Assembly: GCA_961205875.1 (NCBI GenBank)
Contig: OY540811.1
Location: 22,623,248 to 22,687,247, forward strand
DNA: 64,000 nucleotides
Direction of reading: 5' to 3'
Source of the DNA: Sialis fuliginosa
Lineage: Eukaryota > Arthropoda > Insecta > Megaloptera > Sialidae
Part shown: positions 1 through 12,143 of the stretch, piece by piece
How positions within the stretch are numbered: the first letter of the stretch is position 1
How the letters are laid out: every line of letters starts with the position of its first letter
The notes under the pieces: model-generated
What the model saw: only the letters and a program-made list of their open reading frames with translations
What the model was told of the DNA's origin: nothing
The model's database searches: none
Made by a program: the position numbers and the translations under genes

Positions 1-986
1 GTAAATATAAACAAAGTAATATGGAAACATTTAAAACGTATACAATAACAATAAAAACGTGCAAACCAAACAATAATTCAAATTGACATTATAAATAATT
101 TTCTAAAGAATAACGTCTACTTCGCATAGCATACTAAATCAACAGTGAACAATAAAAACTAACAGAAACTATAAGAGAGGAAATCACAGCCATGTATTAA
201 GAAATTAGTTATTTACGAAACTAATTTGAAACATATAAAACTCGAAAAGACGTTTCAATCATGAGAGAAATTGTTACAAGTTTTCAATAGTGTCTAACTA
301 ACGTTTTCTTAAGAACCGGAAACTTCATTCGTTCCCTGAATAGAATAATATAGAAAGTTCAACCTAATTCCAATGTAAATAAGAGTTTTCCTCTCTGAAA
401 CAAATCAGCAATTTCTGCGCGTAATTGTGTACCGTATACTGTTTCAGAATGATTAAAATTTGTCAACTTGTGTATGCATTAAAAATGATTACATACGGAT
501 TTATCTGAAGTGAATTAGTATTAATTTATATTCATGATAAAATTTGTTTTAATTAAACTTATATAATTAAGAGATTATTAATTATTAGATATTCATTATG
601 CGCTTATTAATTTATAAAACTAATTATTGTAACATATATGATGTAAAATATCGGCCAAATGTGTTTTTTTTTGATATGTGTGTTATTCAAAATACTGGTT
701 ATGTATTACAGTTGTAAGCTTGTGTGTTTGTTTGTAGAAACGAAACTAGATTTAGGTTGGTCTCGATTTATCAATAGCTAAAAACCAACAGATGGCCCAT
801 ATTTATGGTTAGTTACGATATACTTAACATTCAACGATTTATGTATATACAACGTAAACATAAGTACTTTCAAAATTAGAAAATAAATTTAATTAATTAA
901 TAATGGCAATTTTATTATTACAGTACATTCCTAATATTTATTATTGATTGAAATTATCTCGAAGTTATAAATTTAATTACTGGTAA
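1..986. other. AT-rich non-coding DNA
   Basis: No open frame of useful length, no RNA gene and no clear repeat structure. Low-complexity A/T runs dominate. Confidence 0.6.
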
Positions 987-2023
987 TTAGGGGTGTACCG
1001 GAATTCACGTTTTTATTCCGATTCCGGTTCCGACCGGAACTAGTAAATTCCGGCCGGATTTTCCGAAATTTTTAAATTTTATTACTGCTTTCTACTAAGA
1101 AATTCATAAATAATATACGTTGTATTTGCTTAAAAAATCAAACATAAATATAATAATTATAATATACCATTTTATTAGCAAAAATTTTAATGGAAATAAT
1201 TATTTCATAACACAAATGCCGTTTTTTAACATTTTGTACAGCAAAAGTATGATTGTCATTATATCATTAATGGACTTAATAAAATAAGTAATTTTTTTTA
1301 TAACGATATAATAACAAAAATGTCATTATATTAGGGACATTAAACAGTTTGAACAGTTGATCGAGAAAAATATTTCAAGAAAAAAAGTTCATAAACATTT
1401 GTCCGGGAATTCTTCGCGAGAGAGCTACAAACTCTCAAATATTTTTTCTAAAATTAGTTTTTATTTAATATTTTGAGAACCCATTGTGAAACAGTTATGA
1501 AATTTTATAATCGGTTTTGTATTAAACACGTATTAATATTAAACCGATTATAAAAAGAAAGATCGAGTGAAAATTTTGAAATCGTAGAACAATTTTTCGT
1601 TAAAAAATGATCACAAAGCTTTTCGTATTTTTGATAATAAAACAACTCATAACAAAGATACAACGCATTTTATTCATTATTGAATAAAAATCACAATTGC
1701 CATGGAAAACTAAAATACATATTTTTGTAAAACTACAACAATCATTCGAATGCAATATTAAAAAGTCAAGTAAGCTTTGGAAAAAAGAATACTTGATGTT
1801 TAAAATTTTTATATTTATTAAAATTCGTTGCTTATTTTGTTAATGTATAACAGCAATGCTGGCTGTAGGGAGGGAGGTTGGGTGACTGCTCTAGGTTCCA
1901 GTTCAGAAGGGCGTATAATATTAAACTATACGTATATTGTTTTAATTATTATTATTAATTAAAATAAAATGTTTTAAAAAAAATTCCGGTTCCGGACGGA
2001 ATTAAAAATTCCAGTTCCGGTAA
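987..2023. mobile_element. hAT-like non-autonomous DNA element (candidate)
   Basis: The left edge reads TAGGGGTGTACCGGAATTC followed by several CCGG/TTCCG repeats. The right edge (about 1982-2023), read on the minus strand, starts ACCGGAACTGGAATTTTT and then repeats the same TTCCG and CCGGAACCGGAA words. These form an imperfect inverted repeat of roughly 30-45 bp around about 1 kb of AT-rich DNA with no ORF. The TAGGGGTG start resembles hAT termini, but the right end lacks the matching CACCCCTA, so that end is trimmed or the family call is wrong. Confidence 0.4.
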
Positions 2024-2868
2024 TTATTTTATTAGTTTTGAGTTTAATAAAGCATATATAATTTATATTTAACTCCATATAAGCACAGATAAAATAGACA
2101 TTCAAAAATAACAATTTTTATTATATGTTAATGATAGAAAAGGTATGAATGAAATATATAATATTATTCCAATAAACTTTTTTTTGGTGAAAATTAAGTT
2201 GTTAAGAATCCAAAATGACTAGCTTTATAAAACAAAAACACAGTTTTACAAGCTTCTAATGAATAAAAGAAGGGTTTATATTTTCTGTAAAGTTACTCAC
2301 TTTGATATCGAAATAGATAAGAAAAGAATATGGCCTTATGCTTTTTGAACAATAAAAAACAAATAATAAAATTTCATAAAATAAATGTTTTAAAATACAA
2401 GCACATATGTATTTTTCATACATCTAATAAAATCTTATATTATTTACATGTATAGAATATGTTTTATTTAAATCTTTTCTACAATGATACTACAAATGCA
2501 AAGAAAAGAATCAGAACACGTTGGGACTTCATTCCCTAATTGCTTTTTTATATAACATTCCATTCAATGCGCATACGTATGGTACAATGAACCTAAAGAT
2601 GTTTTAAATTGCAAAATAACAATTTTGAAAAGAGGTGCACGGTGGAAATAGAACGAATTTGAAAACGCGTACACGATGAAAAGCAGGCTAAGTCTTCAAT
2701 AATAACGCACGCTGCAACTAGAGTAGAACATAATTTATTTTTATTTATAACAAGTACCTACCTATACATCTAATATGTATCGAGATAATGTGACCTAATA
2801 ATTTATATAAATAATTAATTTCATATTATTAATTTTACCTTTACATCGCGAACATTTTGACTGAATTA
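2024..2868. other. AT-rich non-coding DNA
   Basis: No gene or structured repeat seen in this spacer between two transposon-like elements. Confidence 0.55.
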
Positions 2869-2870
2869 TA

Positions 2871-3724
2871 CAGTGCGTTCACGATGAAAGGAACAAATTC
2901 ATTTAAAATTCAGGTAATTATTTTGTGGAAAAACGCTCGGACCCGTCGATTAGTATTTTTAGTTGCGAATTTTTTGACATAAGAAAATTGTATACAGGGT
3001 GTCTCAGGAAGAACGTATGCAGTCATCATTGATTTTTTTAAATGGAACACCCTATATATTATACCATTTTTGAATTGTGCGATAAAAAACACTTTTTGTA
3101 CAGCATATCATATCTCTAAAATCAGTGGTTTTCGGAATAATGACGTTTGAAAATTGACATTTTGAAATACACACAAGTCAAATAAAATGTTTAAATTGAA
3201 AAAATAAACCTTGAACATTTTTTTAAAAGACAACAAAAGCATCCTGGTATTACAAAAAAATGAAAAAAAAGAAGAAAAAAAAAGAAAAAAAAGGAAAAAA
3301 AAAGTTCAATGTTTTTTCTTTTTTCCATACCAGAATGTTTTTGTTGGCTTTTAAAAAAATGTTCAAGGTGTATTTTTTCAATTTAAAGACTTAATTTGAT
3401 TTTTATTTGACTTGTTTGTATTTCAAAATGTAAATTTTCAAACGTCATTATTCCGAAAACCACTGATTTTAGAGATATGATATGCTGTACAAAAAGTGTT
3501 CAGAATTTATCGCACAATTCAAAAATGGTATAATATATAGGGTGTTCCATTTAAAAAAATCAATGATGACTGCATACGTTTTTCCTGAGACACCCTGTAT
3601 ACAATTTTCTTATGTCAAAAAATCCGCAACTAAAAATACTAATCGACGGGTCCGAGCGTTTTTCCACAAAATAATTACCTGAATTTTAAATGAATTTGTT
3701 CCTTTCATCGTGAACGCACTACTG
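2871..3724. mobile_element. Foldback element with very long inverted repeats (Tc1/mariner-like MITE)
   Basis: The element begins CAGTGCGTTCACGATGAAAG and ends with its reverse complement, apart from a 3-nt insertion near the right tip (CAGTAGTGCG on the minus strand). The two arms match for more than 300 bp, including the word CAGGGTGTCTCAGGAAGAAC and its partner. They are separated by an A/G-rich centre around 3260-3310. A TA dinucleotide flanks each side (2869-2870 and 3725-3726), as expected of Tc1/mariner-type insertion. The short open frames in the two arms (about 2910-3092 minus and 3482-3682 plus) are mirror images of each other, which is the inverted repeat and not two genes. Confidence 0.75.
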
Positions 3725-3838
3725 TATATTGAGAGCATGAGATTTTTGTAATAATCAATATAATAGTGTAACCGTGAATAACTAACTTCACATGGATGCG
3801 CATTACGCTGTCAACTGCACTGAAACTAACTGTTGAAG

Positions 3839-3854
3839 CCCCCCCCCCCCCCCC
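3839..3854. repeat. Poly-C homopolymer (16 C)
   Basis: An uninterrupted run of 16 C residues in otherwise AT-rich DNA, just downstream of the foldback element. Length may be unreliable in any assembly. Confidence 0.9.
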
Positions 3855-4030
3855 ATCATACAATCGTCGTTACAGATTGACAGAGTGTTATTGAAAAATT
3901 GACAATCTACGTTAATAGGTAACTTTAATTAGAGATTTTTTTTTCATGAAAAAGTTAGAGCTCTTTTTTGTGTTTGTTTATTAAGCATTATTTAAGGGCA
4001 TCTGGGATTTTTTTGAGAATATACATTATC

Positions 4031-4372
4031 GATATTTTTTTCCTCGTTTCTTGTTACGAAATAAGTAGTTTATGACCCAAAATAAATCCCCCCACAAGCA
4101 TTACCCTGTAGTTCAATTTTAAGAGGTGCCGCAATAGGGATCTAGTTTCTCATTTAAATAACATAGAAAAATTATTCTTTAGTGCTAAAGTTGGTATTAC
4201 TGATTCATAATAACTGATGAACAATTATAAAGGGCGTCATTTTCTAGAGAATAAAATGATGTTCTAATAATGCTAGTTATCAACTTGGTAATTTTTTTTC
4301 TGATAGCTCAGTAGTAGGGTTTTTTTAGGTCAAAAACTAACGTATTTCGTAACGAGAGCAAAATATTATTTT
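4031..4372. repeat. Imperfect inverted repeat (possible MITE)
   Basis: The left arm (about 4031-4094) contains TTGTTACGAAATAAGTAG, TATGACCCAAAATAAA and CCCCCC. The right arm (about 4310-4372), on the minus strand, reads CGTTACGAAATACGTTAG, TTTGACCTAAAAAAACCC in the same order. The arms are about 60 bp and diverged, with a spacer of about 215 bp. No target duplication was identified. Confidence 0.4.
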
Positions 4373-4672
4373 TGTAACACCCTTTTTTGTAACACTAATT
4401 TACGTATCATAAGATAGTCAAATAACTAACTGTAAAATAATTAAAGCATTTGTATTAATTATTATTTAAAATAAGGGTTCTAATTCACGATTTACAACCT
4501 AAAAAGTCAGTTTATAGAATATTATAAATCACAAACTAAAACATTTTATTTTCACTGATGTAGTTCTTGATCAACCCTCTCGTACTAAAATAAAGTTTAT
4601 ACACAGCTCGTGCATTAAGACAGACACAGTACGAGTAGCTTTGGATGAACTTAATTAATTACAGACGACACT

Positions 4673-4690
4673 ACGTACGTACGTACGTAC
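4673..4690. repeat. (ACGT)n microsatellite
   Basis: Four and a half perfect copies of ACGT, within a locally GC-richer segment (about 4610-4760). Confidence 0.85.
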
Positions 4691-4699
4691 TCAAGCCTC

Positions 4700-6235
4700 C
4701 GCCCATATCCACCGCCTTGTCTCATTCCGCGCGAGTAGAGAGCATCCCGGGTACATTGGAACTATAAAAATATAGGGAAACGGTAGATACGGTACTCAAC
4801 ATTATCTTTGAGAAAAAAAAATACTGTGAAAAGTGTAATTAATGTAATATTGACAAAATTTACTTCCCAAAAAAATTAAGGGGTCAATCATTTTAACATT
4901 TGAAATCTCTAATTGCACATGTTTTTTTTATAAATTGTTTAATTAATTTCCCAAAGGTTTATACGATATTTTTTTTTGGGTAAAAAATGAATTTAAGCAA
5001 ATATGTTAAAAATAATTTGAAAGTGTAAGATTGCAGCAATAAAATATTTTTTTATACTTATAAACAAATATGATATCAACATGTTCTTGCAAAGTAATCA
5101 TACTTTAGAATTAATTCAATTTTTTAAATTACATGGTAAGATAAATTCATATATGTATAGATTAATTTAATGTATGTGTACACAAAAACATAGAACCTGA
5201 ACAGACTATAATAGTAGATAGATGTGTGTATATTCTATATATATAGATATTATATATGTATACAGTTAAAACTTTGAAACTATAAGAAAGAGACATCACC
5301 ATTAGAAAGCCAATTATCATTTTGCATGTTTCGCATTTCGTTCTGGTTTCATAACACCTTTAGCGTATGTTTCCATAGCTCCACACTCACACACAGCCGG
5401 CAATGTGGATCCGATAGAATCAGTGTTAAATAACACAGTAATTGTTAAATATTAGTGACGCGACGCGCGAATGTAGCATATTTATGTGTAAGGGAGTAAT
5501 TGTTCGAACGCTTGGAATCCTTCGCCTAATTTGTTATTTCGAGCACGTCAGCACTTCCAATAGTTTTGTTATTTTACTTTCACAACAACAATGCAATGTT
5601 AAAGCACATTTGATACAACAATGTATGTGGTACAATAAGTAAAAAATGTGTGATTTGTAATTATGTACAAAAGCTTTTATTTTTAAAAATTAATATTATA
5701 CTACCGATAATTAAATAAGTATAAAAGCAACAAAAAACATCATTCAGAGATTTAATTGGAAGTTAAAATAAAAACTTGTCAATTCTATACTGCTATACTT
5801 AAGATTTAATAATATTAATTTAATCATCGAAAGCAAATCATTTTTAATATCTATTTGTAAAAATCTGAAAAGAAATTATAATACAAATTTAAGAAAAAAA
5901 AGAATGCATAAATTAATCCTGTATTAAGATACTTAAAATCTTATATTTAATATTAGCGGTAGGATAACCTTTTCTGAACGAGACTTTTAATTAAATATTC
6001 CAATAAAATACTATTAATACTTATGTCATTATGAACAAATAATATTTTGAGAAATATACATGAGGTTTTATTATAATAATATTGTAATTTATATTTCCTC
6101 TTTTACATTATATACCTTATCTTATATTACTCCATTCTTAGAAGTCCATTATTAGTAACACAAATGAAGATTTTCATTTCAACAATCAAAACTAATTTGA
6201 TATATACATACATATAACACATATACGTCGTTCAA
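4700..6235. other. Non-coding DNA, no supported gene
   Basis: Mixed AT-rich sequence with short TA-rich tracts near 5230-5260. A 66-codon open frame at 5442-5642 has no recognisable domain and composition typical of chance. Confidence 0.5.
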
Positions 6236-6239
6236 GTTC

Positions 6240-6470
6240 AAAATTCCCGCCACCTACACCACCGGCGACGGTGGCGGCGGCGGCGGGAACAACTGACAGA
6301 CTTCCTGAATATGGCCACAGTACTTCCGGGTCCATTGTACAGCGGGCTCTCTATACAATTAGGGCATTAATTGTGCCGCACAACAAAGGCCTGCTCAAAT
6401 GAATGTGTAACAGCCATTTTGGTAGCATTAGTGCGTAACATATACATACACATACACGTATATAATATGT
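6240..6470. other. GC-rich, high-complexity block; possible regulatory element
   Basis: A compositional island within very AT-rich DNA. It starts with a GGC/CGG trinucleotide run (about 6262-6287) and continues with unique sequence of balanced composition to about 6430. Words resembling homeodomain (TTAATTG) and Sox-type (ACAAAGG) sites occur near 6367-6390, but such words are common by chance. No ORF or transposon structure explains the block. Confidence 0.3.
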
Positions 6471-7580
6471 ATACAGAGATACCTAACTCATTTTCCACTG
6501 TGTCATTAGCACATCTTAAAAGCGTTGTATTCTGATTTCACAATATAATATTGCCCTCGAAAATATTAATTAAAAAAAACTGTGATGAATTGTTTGAAAG
6601 TGAATTTATTATACAAAATAAATCGAATGATATTAGTCAAATTAGTTTCAATTACTTTTACGAAACGAAAAATAAGATTAAAGTTCAACAGTAAACAGGT
6701 ATGAATACTACTGTAAATACCTACAGACAGAATATTTTTCCTAATATTAAAACCATTATACTTCCTGACTTGATGCCTGCAGACAATCTTTGAAGATTCA
6801 ACAATTTGATTTTCTTACCTGGAACAAAAATATTTATATTAAAAACATATTTAAAATATGAAAAGTTATTTGCATAATGTTTATAACATATAAAGAAAAA
6901 CATCATAGCAGAAACGAAACGTATTATTTATTTAGTATCTAATTAAGTACAACACAAACTTTTTATTCTACATATATTCAAAAGTATTTAAAGTGTAATT
7001 TCAACTAAAAAGAAAAGTTTAAAACAGTTTGTAGACTTTAGCCCTCGAGATTTAAAAATGTTTCAAAAAACTTGAGCAGTAGCATACAATATAATGTATG
7101 TGATTTTAGTTTCATTAATAATAATTTATTTTCAAACATAAATAAAACGTCATAAAATGAGAGAGAAATACACTTAGAAAATTGCACTCGAAGATAATAG
7201 AAAAATATAGTCGTATAATCTTCCAGATAATAATAAATATATAATAACCTAATTCAGAATTATATATAAAATACATTTTATGCCTTCAATGGAATCACCA
7301 GAGAAGATGATAATAATAGAATCCGCTTTAAACTTCTTTATCGTATTTTGATTAATCTCATGCATTATTATTCATCTCTTTGTCGCACCGATATCAAAAC
7401 GAAATATGAAGAAAGGGTTGCACAGATCTGACATATTGCTCCCTGTGCTCTTGTCGAAAACCAGTGACTCTCAACATAAAATACTTAGTTTTTAATTCAC
7501 ATATTATAACATCAATAAAAAACAAAATGTATTACCATTTAACTGTATCGTGTTTTCTCTATATTCGTTTTAATTTATAA
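6471..7580. other. AT-rich non-coding DNA
   Basis: No gene, RNA or structured repeat identified. Confidence 0.55.
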
Positions 7581-7945
7581 CTAGCTGTGCCCGCGGCTTT
7601 ACTCGCGTGGACTTCGGAATTATTGTTTAAAATTTTTGGAAAATATAGTTGAATTATTTTAAATCTTCTTATTCTACACAATTCTACATTATATTCATTA
7701 TATTTAACGGTTTAGGCAGCGTATTGCAAAAGAGCGCGCGACTTGAGTTACTATTATTGGGATTGCTTATTCCTTAAATTAACAAACGTAACAAAATATA
7801 TACTAAAACCGGGGCAAAGAAATTATCTATGAATTAAAAAAAATACACGTAAATCGGATAAGAGGTTCTCAAGTGATAAACGCACTAATGGACAGACAGA
7901 AATACGTTGTTTTTTTATAATATATGTATGTATATAGAAGATAAG
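7581..7945 (+). mobile_element. Degenerate retroposon (RTE/SINE-like tail)
   Basis: It opens with CTAGCTGTGCCCGCGGCTTT and an ACTCGCGTGG motif, a signature I recognise from abundant insect retroposons. It proceeds to a stretch ending AAGAGGTTCTCAAGTGATAA and a GGACAGACAGAAAT motif, then a T-run and TA-rich tail. That order of motifs is typical of these repeats. No coding sequence survives. Family assignment is from memory of motif similarity and needs a repeat-library search. Confidence 0.5.
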
Positions 7946-9690
7946 TTGTCTACTGCAACATTCTGTGGAAAATTGATTGCATTTAGTTACATGCCAGTAT
8001 TTTTTTATTGTAAGATTTTTTTTATTTCTTCAACGACATGTTTCTAGTAAGCTAATTTTGCTGATTTTGTTTAGGAAGTTTATATTATAGGATAAATTCA
8101 GTGCATAACTAAAATAAAATTTAGAATAAGCTTTGAAATTGAATCAATAATTGGATAGTGGAATAAACTCAATTTATTCTTTAAGAAAATCATCCTCTTA
8201 TCCAAACTACCAATTCAATTAACGATGAAAAGTTAGTCGATTTAAAAACATTAGTAAGATTTACGAGAGTCATGTTCAGAAAGTTTACAATAAATCTGTC
8301 ATAGTCGGACGCTCATAGTTACCACTGTTTTGGATACGCAGGTGTCAGGGATGACAGATGGATGAGCGCTTTCACATACCGGATTATTTACTCTCTTCCA
8401 GAATAAGCACACACTAGAGACGGGTCTTTTCATTCATATGGAACAGATAATGTCAGCGACTCCATACACTCTCGCCATTGTTTGCTTATGAAACCCCTGC
8501 CCACACAAATATTATATAAAAGTTTGTACAGAAAACCAAATTACTTTAAGCGGAGTTGCCTAGTTATCAAGTAAAAAAATATATAGTTTTAGGATTTGAA
8601 AAAAATCTGGACATAATTAGTACAAAAAAGTTTTTACTATAGGAAAACGGAGTCTTAGTCACTTAAACTAAAAAATACACTTTAATCACAAAAAAAGTAA
8701 CTCAACACATGTTCGACTTCACAAAAAGTCCTCATTAGGAGCCTAACAGTTTGTATATGAAAATAGTTACCTTCATCGTGAACAAAGGGTTTTAAAAAAA
8801 ATTGACTATAGACAATAGTGGCCGTGTAAAGCAAAATTACCTTTATTTACATATGAACTTTTATTTTTTCTTTCATCAAAAATTGATTAATTCTACAAAA
8901 AAATCCTTCGCTCATGACGGAGATCTTGATACGTAAAAAAAAACGCTAAAGTTTGAAGTTTATCAGTATAACGGTGCCCGATATATCTTATTCACCGATT
9001 GAATACTTTGAAAAAAAATATTTTAAGATGTTTTTACTTTTTGTACAAGTGAGCAATATCCCTTAATCAATTTCAATAGTAGCATGTAAAATTTTGTTTT
9101 TATTATGTGATTGATGAAATGTATTTTTTGAATATTTCTTTTGAGTTGCTGAGTAGGTACAATTATTCTTTGTCTCTATGAATAAAACTATACCTAATGT
9201 TCAGCTGGAAATAGGTACCCTATTTAAGAGATTCTAATATCTTATTTCAAGATATTTGCTTTTATTACTAGTTTCTATATCAGATACAAATTATTTAAAA
9301 CAACATTTTTTTCCCAGAAACATCAACACGATAAGTTGCGCAATGTATTTCAATAACAAACAGTATAGAACTGTGTATATTATTCAAGTATATATACATA
9401 TATATCTCCCACACAACAGCGGAATTAAATGTACACAAGAATGGCAATTGATCGAGAATCTATTAAATGAATTGACGGCAAAGGGGAAACGTTGAATAAA
9501 ATATATAAAGGCATTTGCTCTTTTTAATCACCAATGTATACAATGACTCTACACTTTGCAAATGGACTACGATATGTCATTGGAATAAATTAAAAATAAT
9601 TTTTAAAAAATTATCATTATATTACTGTGTCAGTATGATTTATCAAAGATAGTAATAACTCATTGATTTTCATGCATTTTTATCTATTAT
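7946..9690. other. Non-coding DNA
   Basis: Mostly AT-rich. The stretch about 8300-8510 is more complex and GC-richer than its neighbours but holds no ORF or repeat structure that I recognise. The 79-codon open frame at 9256-9495 has no domain. Confidence 0.5.
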
Positions 9691-9691
9691 A

Positions 9692-9712
9692 ATATATATA
9701 TATATATATATA
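9692..9712. repeat. (TA)n tract at PLE 3' end
   Basis: A short AT dinucleotide run directly abutting the 3' end of the old minus-strand PLE copy. Confidence 0.85.
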
Positions 9713-9715
9713 TTT

Positions 9716-10256
9716 AACATACCATTTCTAGGGGTTTTTATTAAAGGTCAAAAAAATAATTAAATACTAAAATGTAGTTCCAATCATATTTAATTATCAG
9801 CGCTTTTTTATAATTTTCGACAATTCTTTGTCTTCATCAGAAATGGACAAACATAATTCTATAAGAAATATACAAAAATGAGCAAAAAACATAAATAGAT
9901 GACTAGATATTAACAGATTACAAATATTTTTTAAGAAAACTTACTCTTTAAACAGTAAAATGTGTACAATTATGCAGGTACAAATCCATGCATATTACAT
10001 CAAAAATCCTTTTAAATTTAACAAAAGAGAAATATAACCATGTTAATGTGAATTTAAAACAGATAAAATCATTGCAAACCATTTTTTTAAAACATTTAAA
10101 ACTTAAACATAGTATTAAAAACAATTTAAAATTGAAAAATTTTCTTTTTTTATCACATTATATTCTGATGAAACGTAAATTTATAATAAGATAAAACGCA
10201 ATATAACACGATAAAACAACTATTAAACTTAAATCTAGTTACAATTATCAATATAA
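9716..10256 (-). mobile_element. Old, diverged 3'-terminal PLE fragment
   Basis: Aligned by eye to the minus-strand copy A that follows, it shares the terminal CCCCTAG..GGT block, the GACC-type word, the hammerhead core, the GCATATTACATCAAAAA block, the AACAGATAAAA block, the TATCACATTATA block and CTAGTTACAA, all in the same order. Substitutions and indels are frequent, so it is a much older copy or a sister subfamily. It is 5'-truncated at about 10256 and holds no ORF. It sits immediately beside the (TA)n tract where the younger compound inserted. Confidence 0.8.
9787..9844 (-). ncRNA. Hammerhead ribozyme (old PLE copy)
   Basis: On the minus strand: core CUGAUGA (9834-9840), stem II GACAA/UUGUC with loop AGAA, then GAAA, stem III AAUUAU/AUAAUU (6 bp, all paired), and an A at the cleavage position (9791). 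The stem III loop contains AGCGCU. Stem II has five perfect pairs, better than in the young copies. Stem I is weak (U-A, U-A, then unpaired). PLEs are known to carry hammerhead motifs. Activity is inferred, not shown. Confidence 0.75.
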
Positions 10257-10279
10257 GTAATGCGGTGTACATAGATAGA

Positions 10280-10300
10280 TATATATATATATATATATAT
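10280..10300. repeat. (TA)n tract at PLE copy A 3' end
   Basis: An AT dinucleotide run between the truncated old copy and the 3' end of copy A; the likely target tract of the insertion. Confidence 0.85.
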
Positions 10301-10409
10301 ATTAGTATTCATATATATGACCATCTTGATATTATTTAAATATACCTATTTTGTAGGGGTTTTTTTTAGGTCAAAATATTAATTAAAGAACTAAACCAAT
10401 GTTCAAATC

Positions 10410-10464
10410 ATTTTAATTAATAGCGCTTATTTTAATTTTCAACATTTTTGTCTTCATCAGAAAT
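10410..10464 (-). ncRNA. Hammerhead ribozyme (PLE copy A)
   Basis: Core CUGAUGA (10454-10460 complement), stem II GACA/UGUU, GAAA, stem III AAUUAA/UUAAUU with AGCGCU in the loop, cleavage base A (10414 complement), and a short stem I AUUU/AAAU. Same sequence as in copies B-F. Confidence 0.75.
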
Positions 10465-11214
10465 TAATAATTATCCCTATAAGAAATCATAAACATAAGT
10501 AAGTAACATAAGCAAATGAACAAGATATTCATAGATATAAACATATTTTTTTTACTTACAATTTAAACAGTAATTAGTGTGACCATATGTATGTAGTAAA
10601 AGATGCATATTACATCAAAAAAATTTTTTTTAAATATTAAAAAGTACCCATTCTTGTACAAAAGACTAAAAATATGTAAATGTGATATCCAACAGATAAA
10701 ACAATATATAAAAACAATTTCTTTAAAACATTAAAACTTAAAAATTTAGTTTAAAAACGTTAAAAATAAATAAAATTCGTATCACATTGTATCACATGTT
10801 GAAAAGTATTTATACTAAGATAAAACTTAATTAAACAAGAACCATCAATTGTTTTTACTTAAAACTAGTTACAAATTTATTATACAAACATGAAAAAAGA
10901 AATAAAATTACTAGTGTTTCAATGAAAGAAAAGCACTAGTATTACAAACTTAATTATATTTATTACATCTATGGAAAACAAAAATCTTATCTATGTTAAA
11001 TGTCAATTTTAAGTACAAGGTAACCTAGAAAGAATTTTTTAAAAATTTTAAAAAGAGAGAAAAAAAGGGAACAAAAACCAACAAAAACAAACTAAAACAT
11101 ATACCTAATCAAACAAAAATGAAAAAAGTTAAAATTAATAGAAAAACCAAAAAATGGCATACAATACAAGCAAAAAGAAACGTGGAAAGAAGAAGAAAGA
11201 GGAAAAAAGAAAAT

Positions 11215-12141
11215 TTATTTAATTAAATTTAGATATGATTCTTTGAGGTGATTAAGATTTTCTCTAGAGTTAAGACATTTAGGTTCTTTTAAGATATGTA
11301 ACGATTCACTAAGTAATCTTTTTTTTAAAATAGGCTGAAAATCTAAAATTTCAACATCACCATATTCAACTTCGTGACCAGTCTGTTGTATATGGGTACG
11401 AAGTGCAGTAACTTCATTTTTAGCATATTTATGACTGTTGATTCTCTTTTGCAAGTATTGTTTAGATTGCCCTAAGTAAGAATAATCACAAGAACATTTA
11501 AGTTTATAAATAACGTTAGAACATTTCATCTTATCAGTTTTATTTTTTAATTTAGAAAAAAAAATTTTTGTAGTATACTTATTTTTGTTTATCATTTTTA
11601 TATTATGTCCAGAACCAACTCTTTTCATTTTTTCAGATAAAATAGGTATATACGGGAATGAAAAATATATTTGATCATCATAAGAGTAATTGGAATTATC
11701 TGCAACAGCCAAACTTTTACTATTTTTATTATGTCCATAAAGTATACTTTTGAGTCTATTATTTATAGTGTTTTTAAGAAAATTAATGGGATAACCATTT
11801 AATAAGAAAATATTGTAAACTTTGTTGAGTATTTGACTTCTATATTTAAAATTAGTGAATTTAATTGCCCGGTCTAAAATAGCAGTAATAACATTACGTT
11901 TATGTTCAATAGAGGAATTAGAATTGTAGTTCAAATATCTAGCAGACCAGGTAGGTTTAGTATACCATATGGTTTCAACTTTATTATGTTTGTTAACCAA
12001 AATTTTTATATCTAAAAAACTAATTTCTCTATTTTGATTTTCAAGTTCATAAGAAAATTGTAATCTATCATGAAAAGAATTAAAGCTATTGCATAAAGTT
12101 TCAATTTTATCCGAAGGTATTGCTGTAATGATGTCATCAAC
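11215..12141 (-). pseudogene. 5'-truncated PLE ORF (RT C-terminus + GIY-YIG), copy A
   Basis: Encodes the equivalent of residues 582-889 of the intact 889-aa protein. It starts within YVDD (only VDD remains), includes the RT thumb/linker region, and ends with the complete GIY-YIG endonuclease (VIY...YLGQS...LQKRINSHK...TGHEVE). The RT domain lacks motifs up to and including B, so it cannot reverse transcribe. The frame stays open to the normal stop. An apparent start codon upstream lies in the antisense of copy B across the palindrome centre and is not real. Confidence 0.85.
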
Positions 12142-12143
12142 TA

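Larger units (their letters stand above)
10301..12141 (-). mobile_element. PLE copy A (5'-truncated), left arm of palindrome
   Basis: Read on the minus strand, this is the 3' half of the PLE: the last 308 codons of the ORF, about 0.9 kb of 3' UTR, the hammerhead, the CCCCTACAAAATAGGTA block and the long-form 3' end finishing ACTAAT. It is truncated inside the codons of the RT catalytic YVDD motif. It shares private variants with copy B that are absent from the 44-55 kb copies (KYRSQ for KYRNQ, VGSGH for VVSGH, AAGAACCATC in the UTR). Confidence 0.9.

Noticed and set aside
4214..4224. CTGATGA near 4215 as a hammerhead core
   Set aside because: No stem II or GAAA at a suitable distance.
10160..10175. 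Plus-strand CTGATGA near 10166 as another hammerhead core
   Set aside because: No GAAA box or stem II follows, and it lies on the opposite strand from the PLE transcript.
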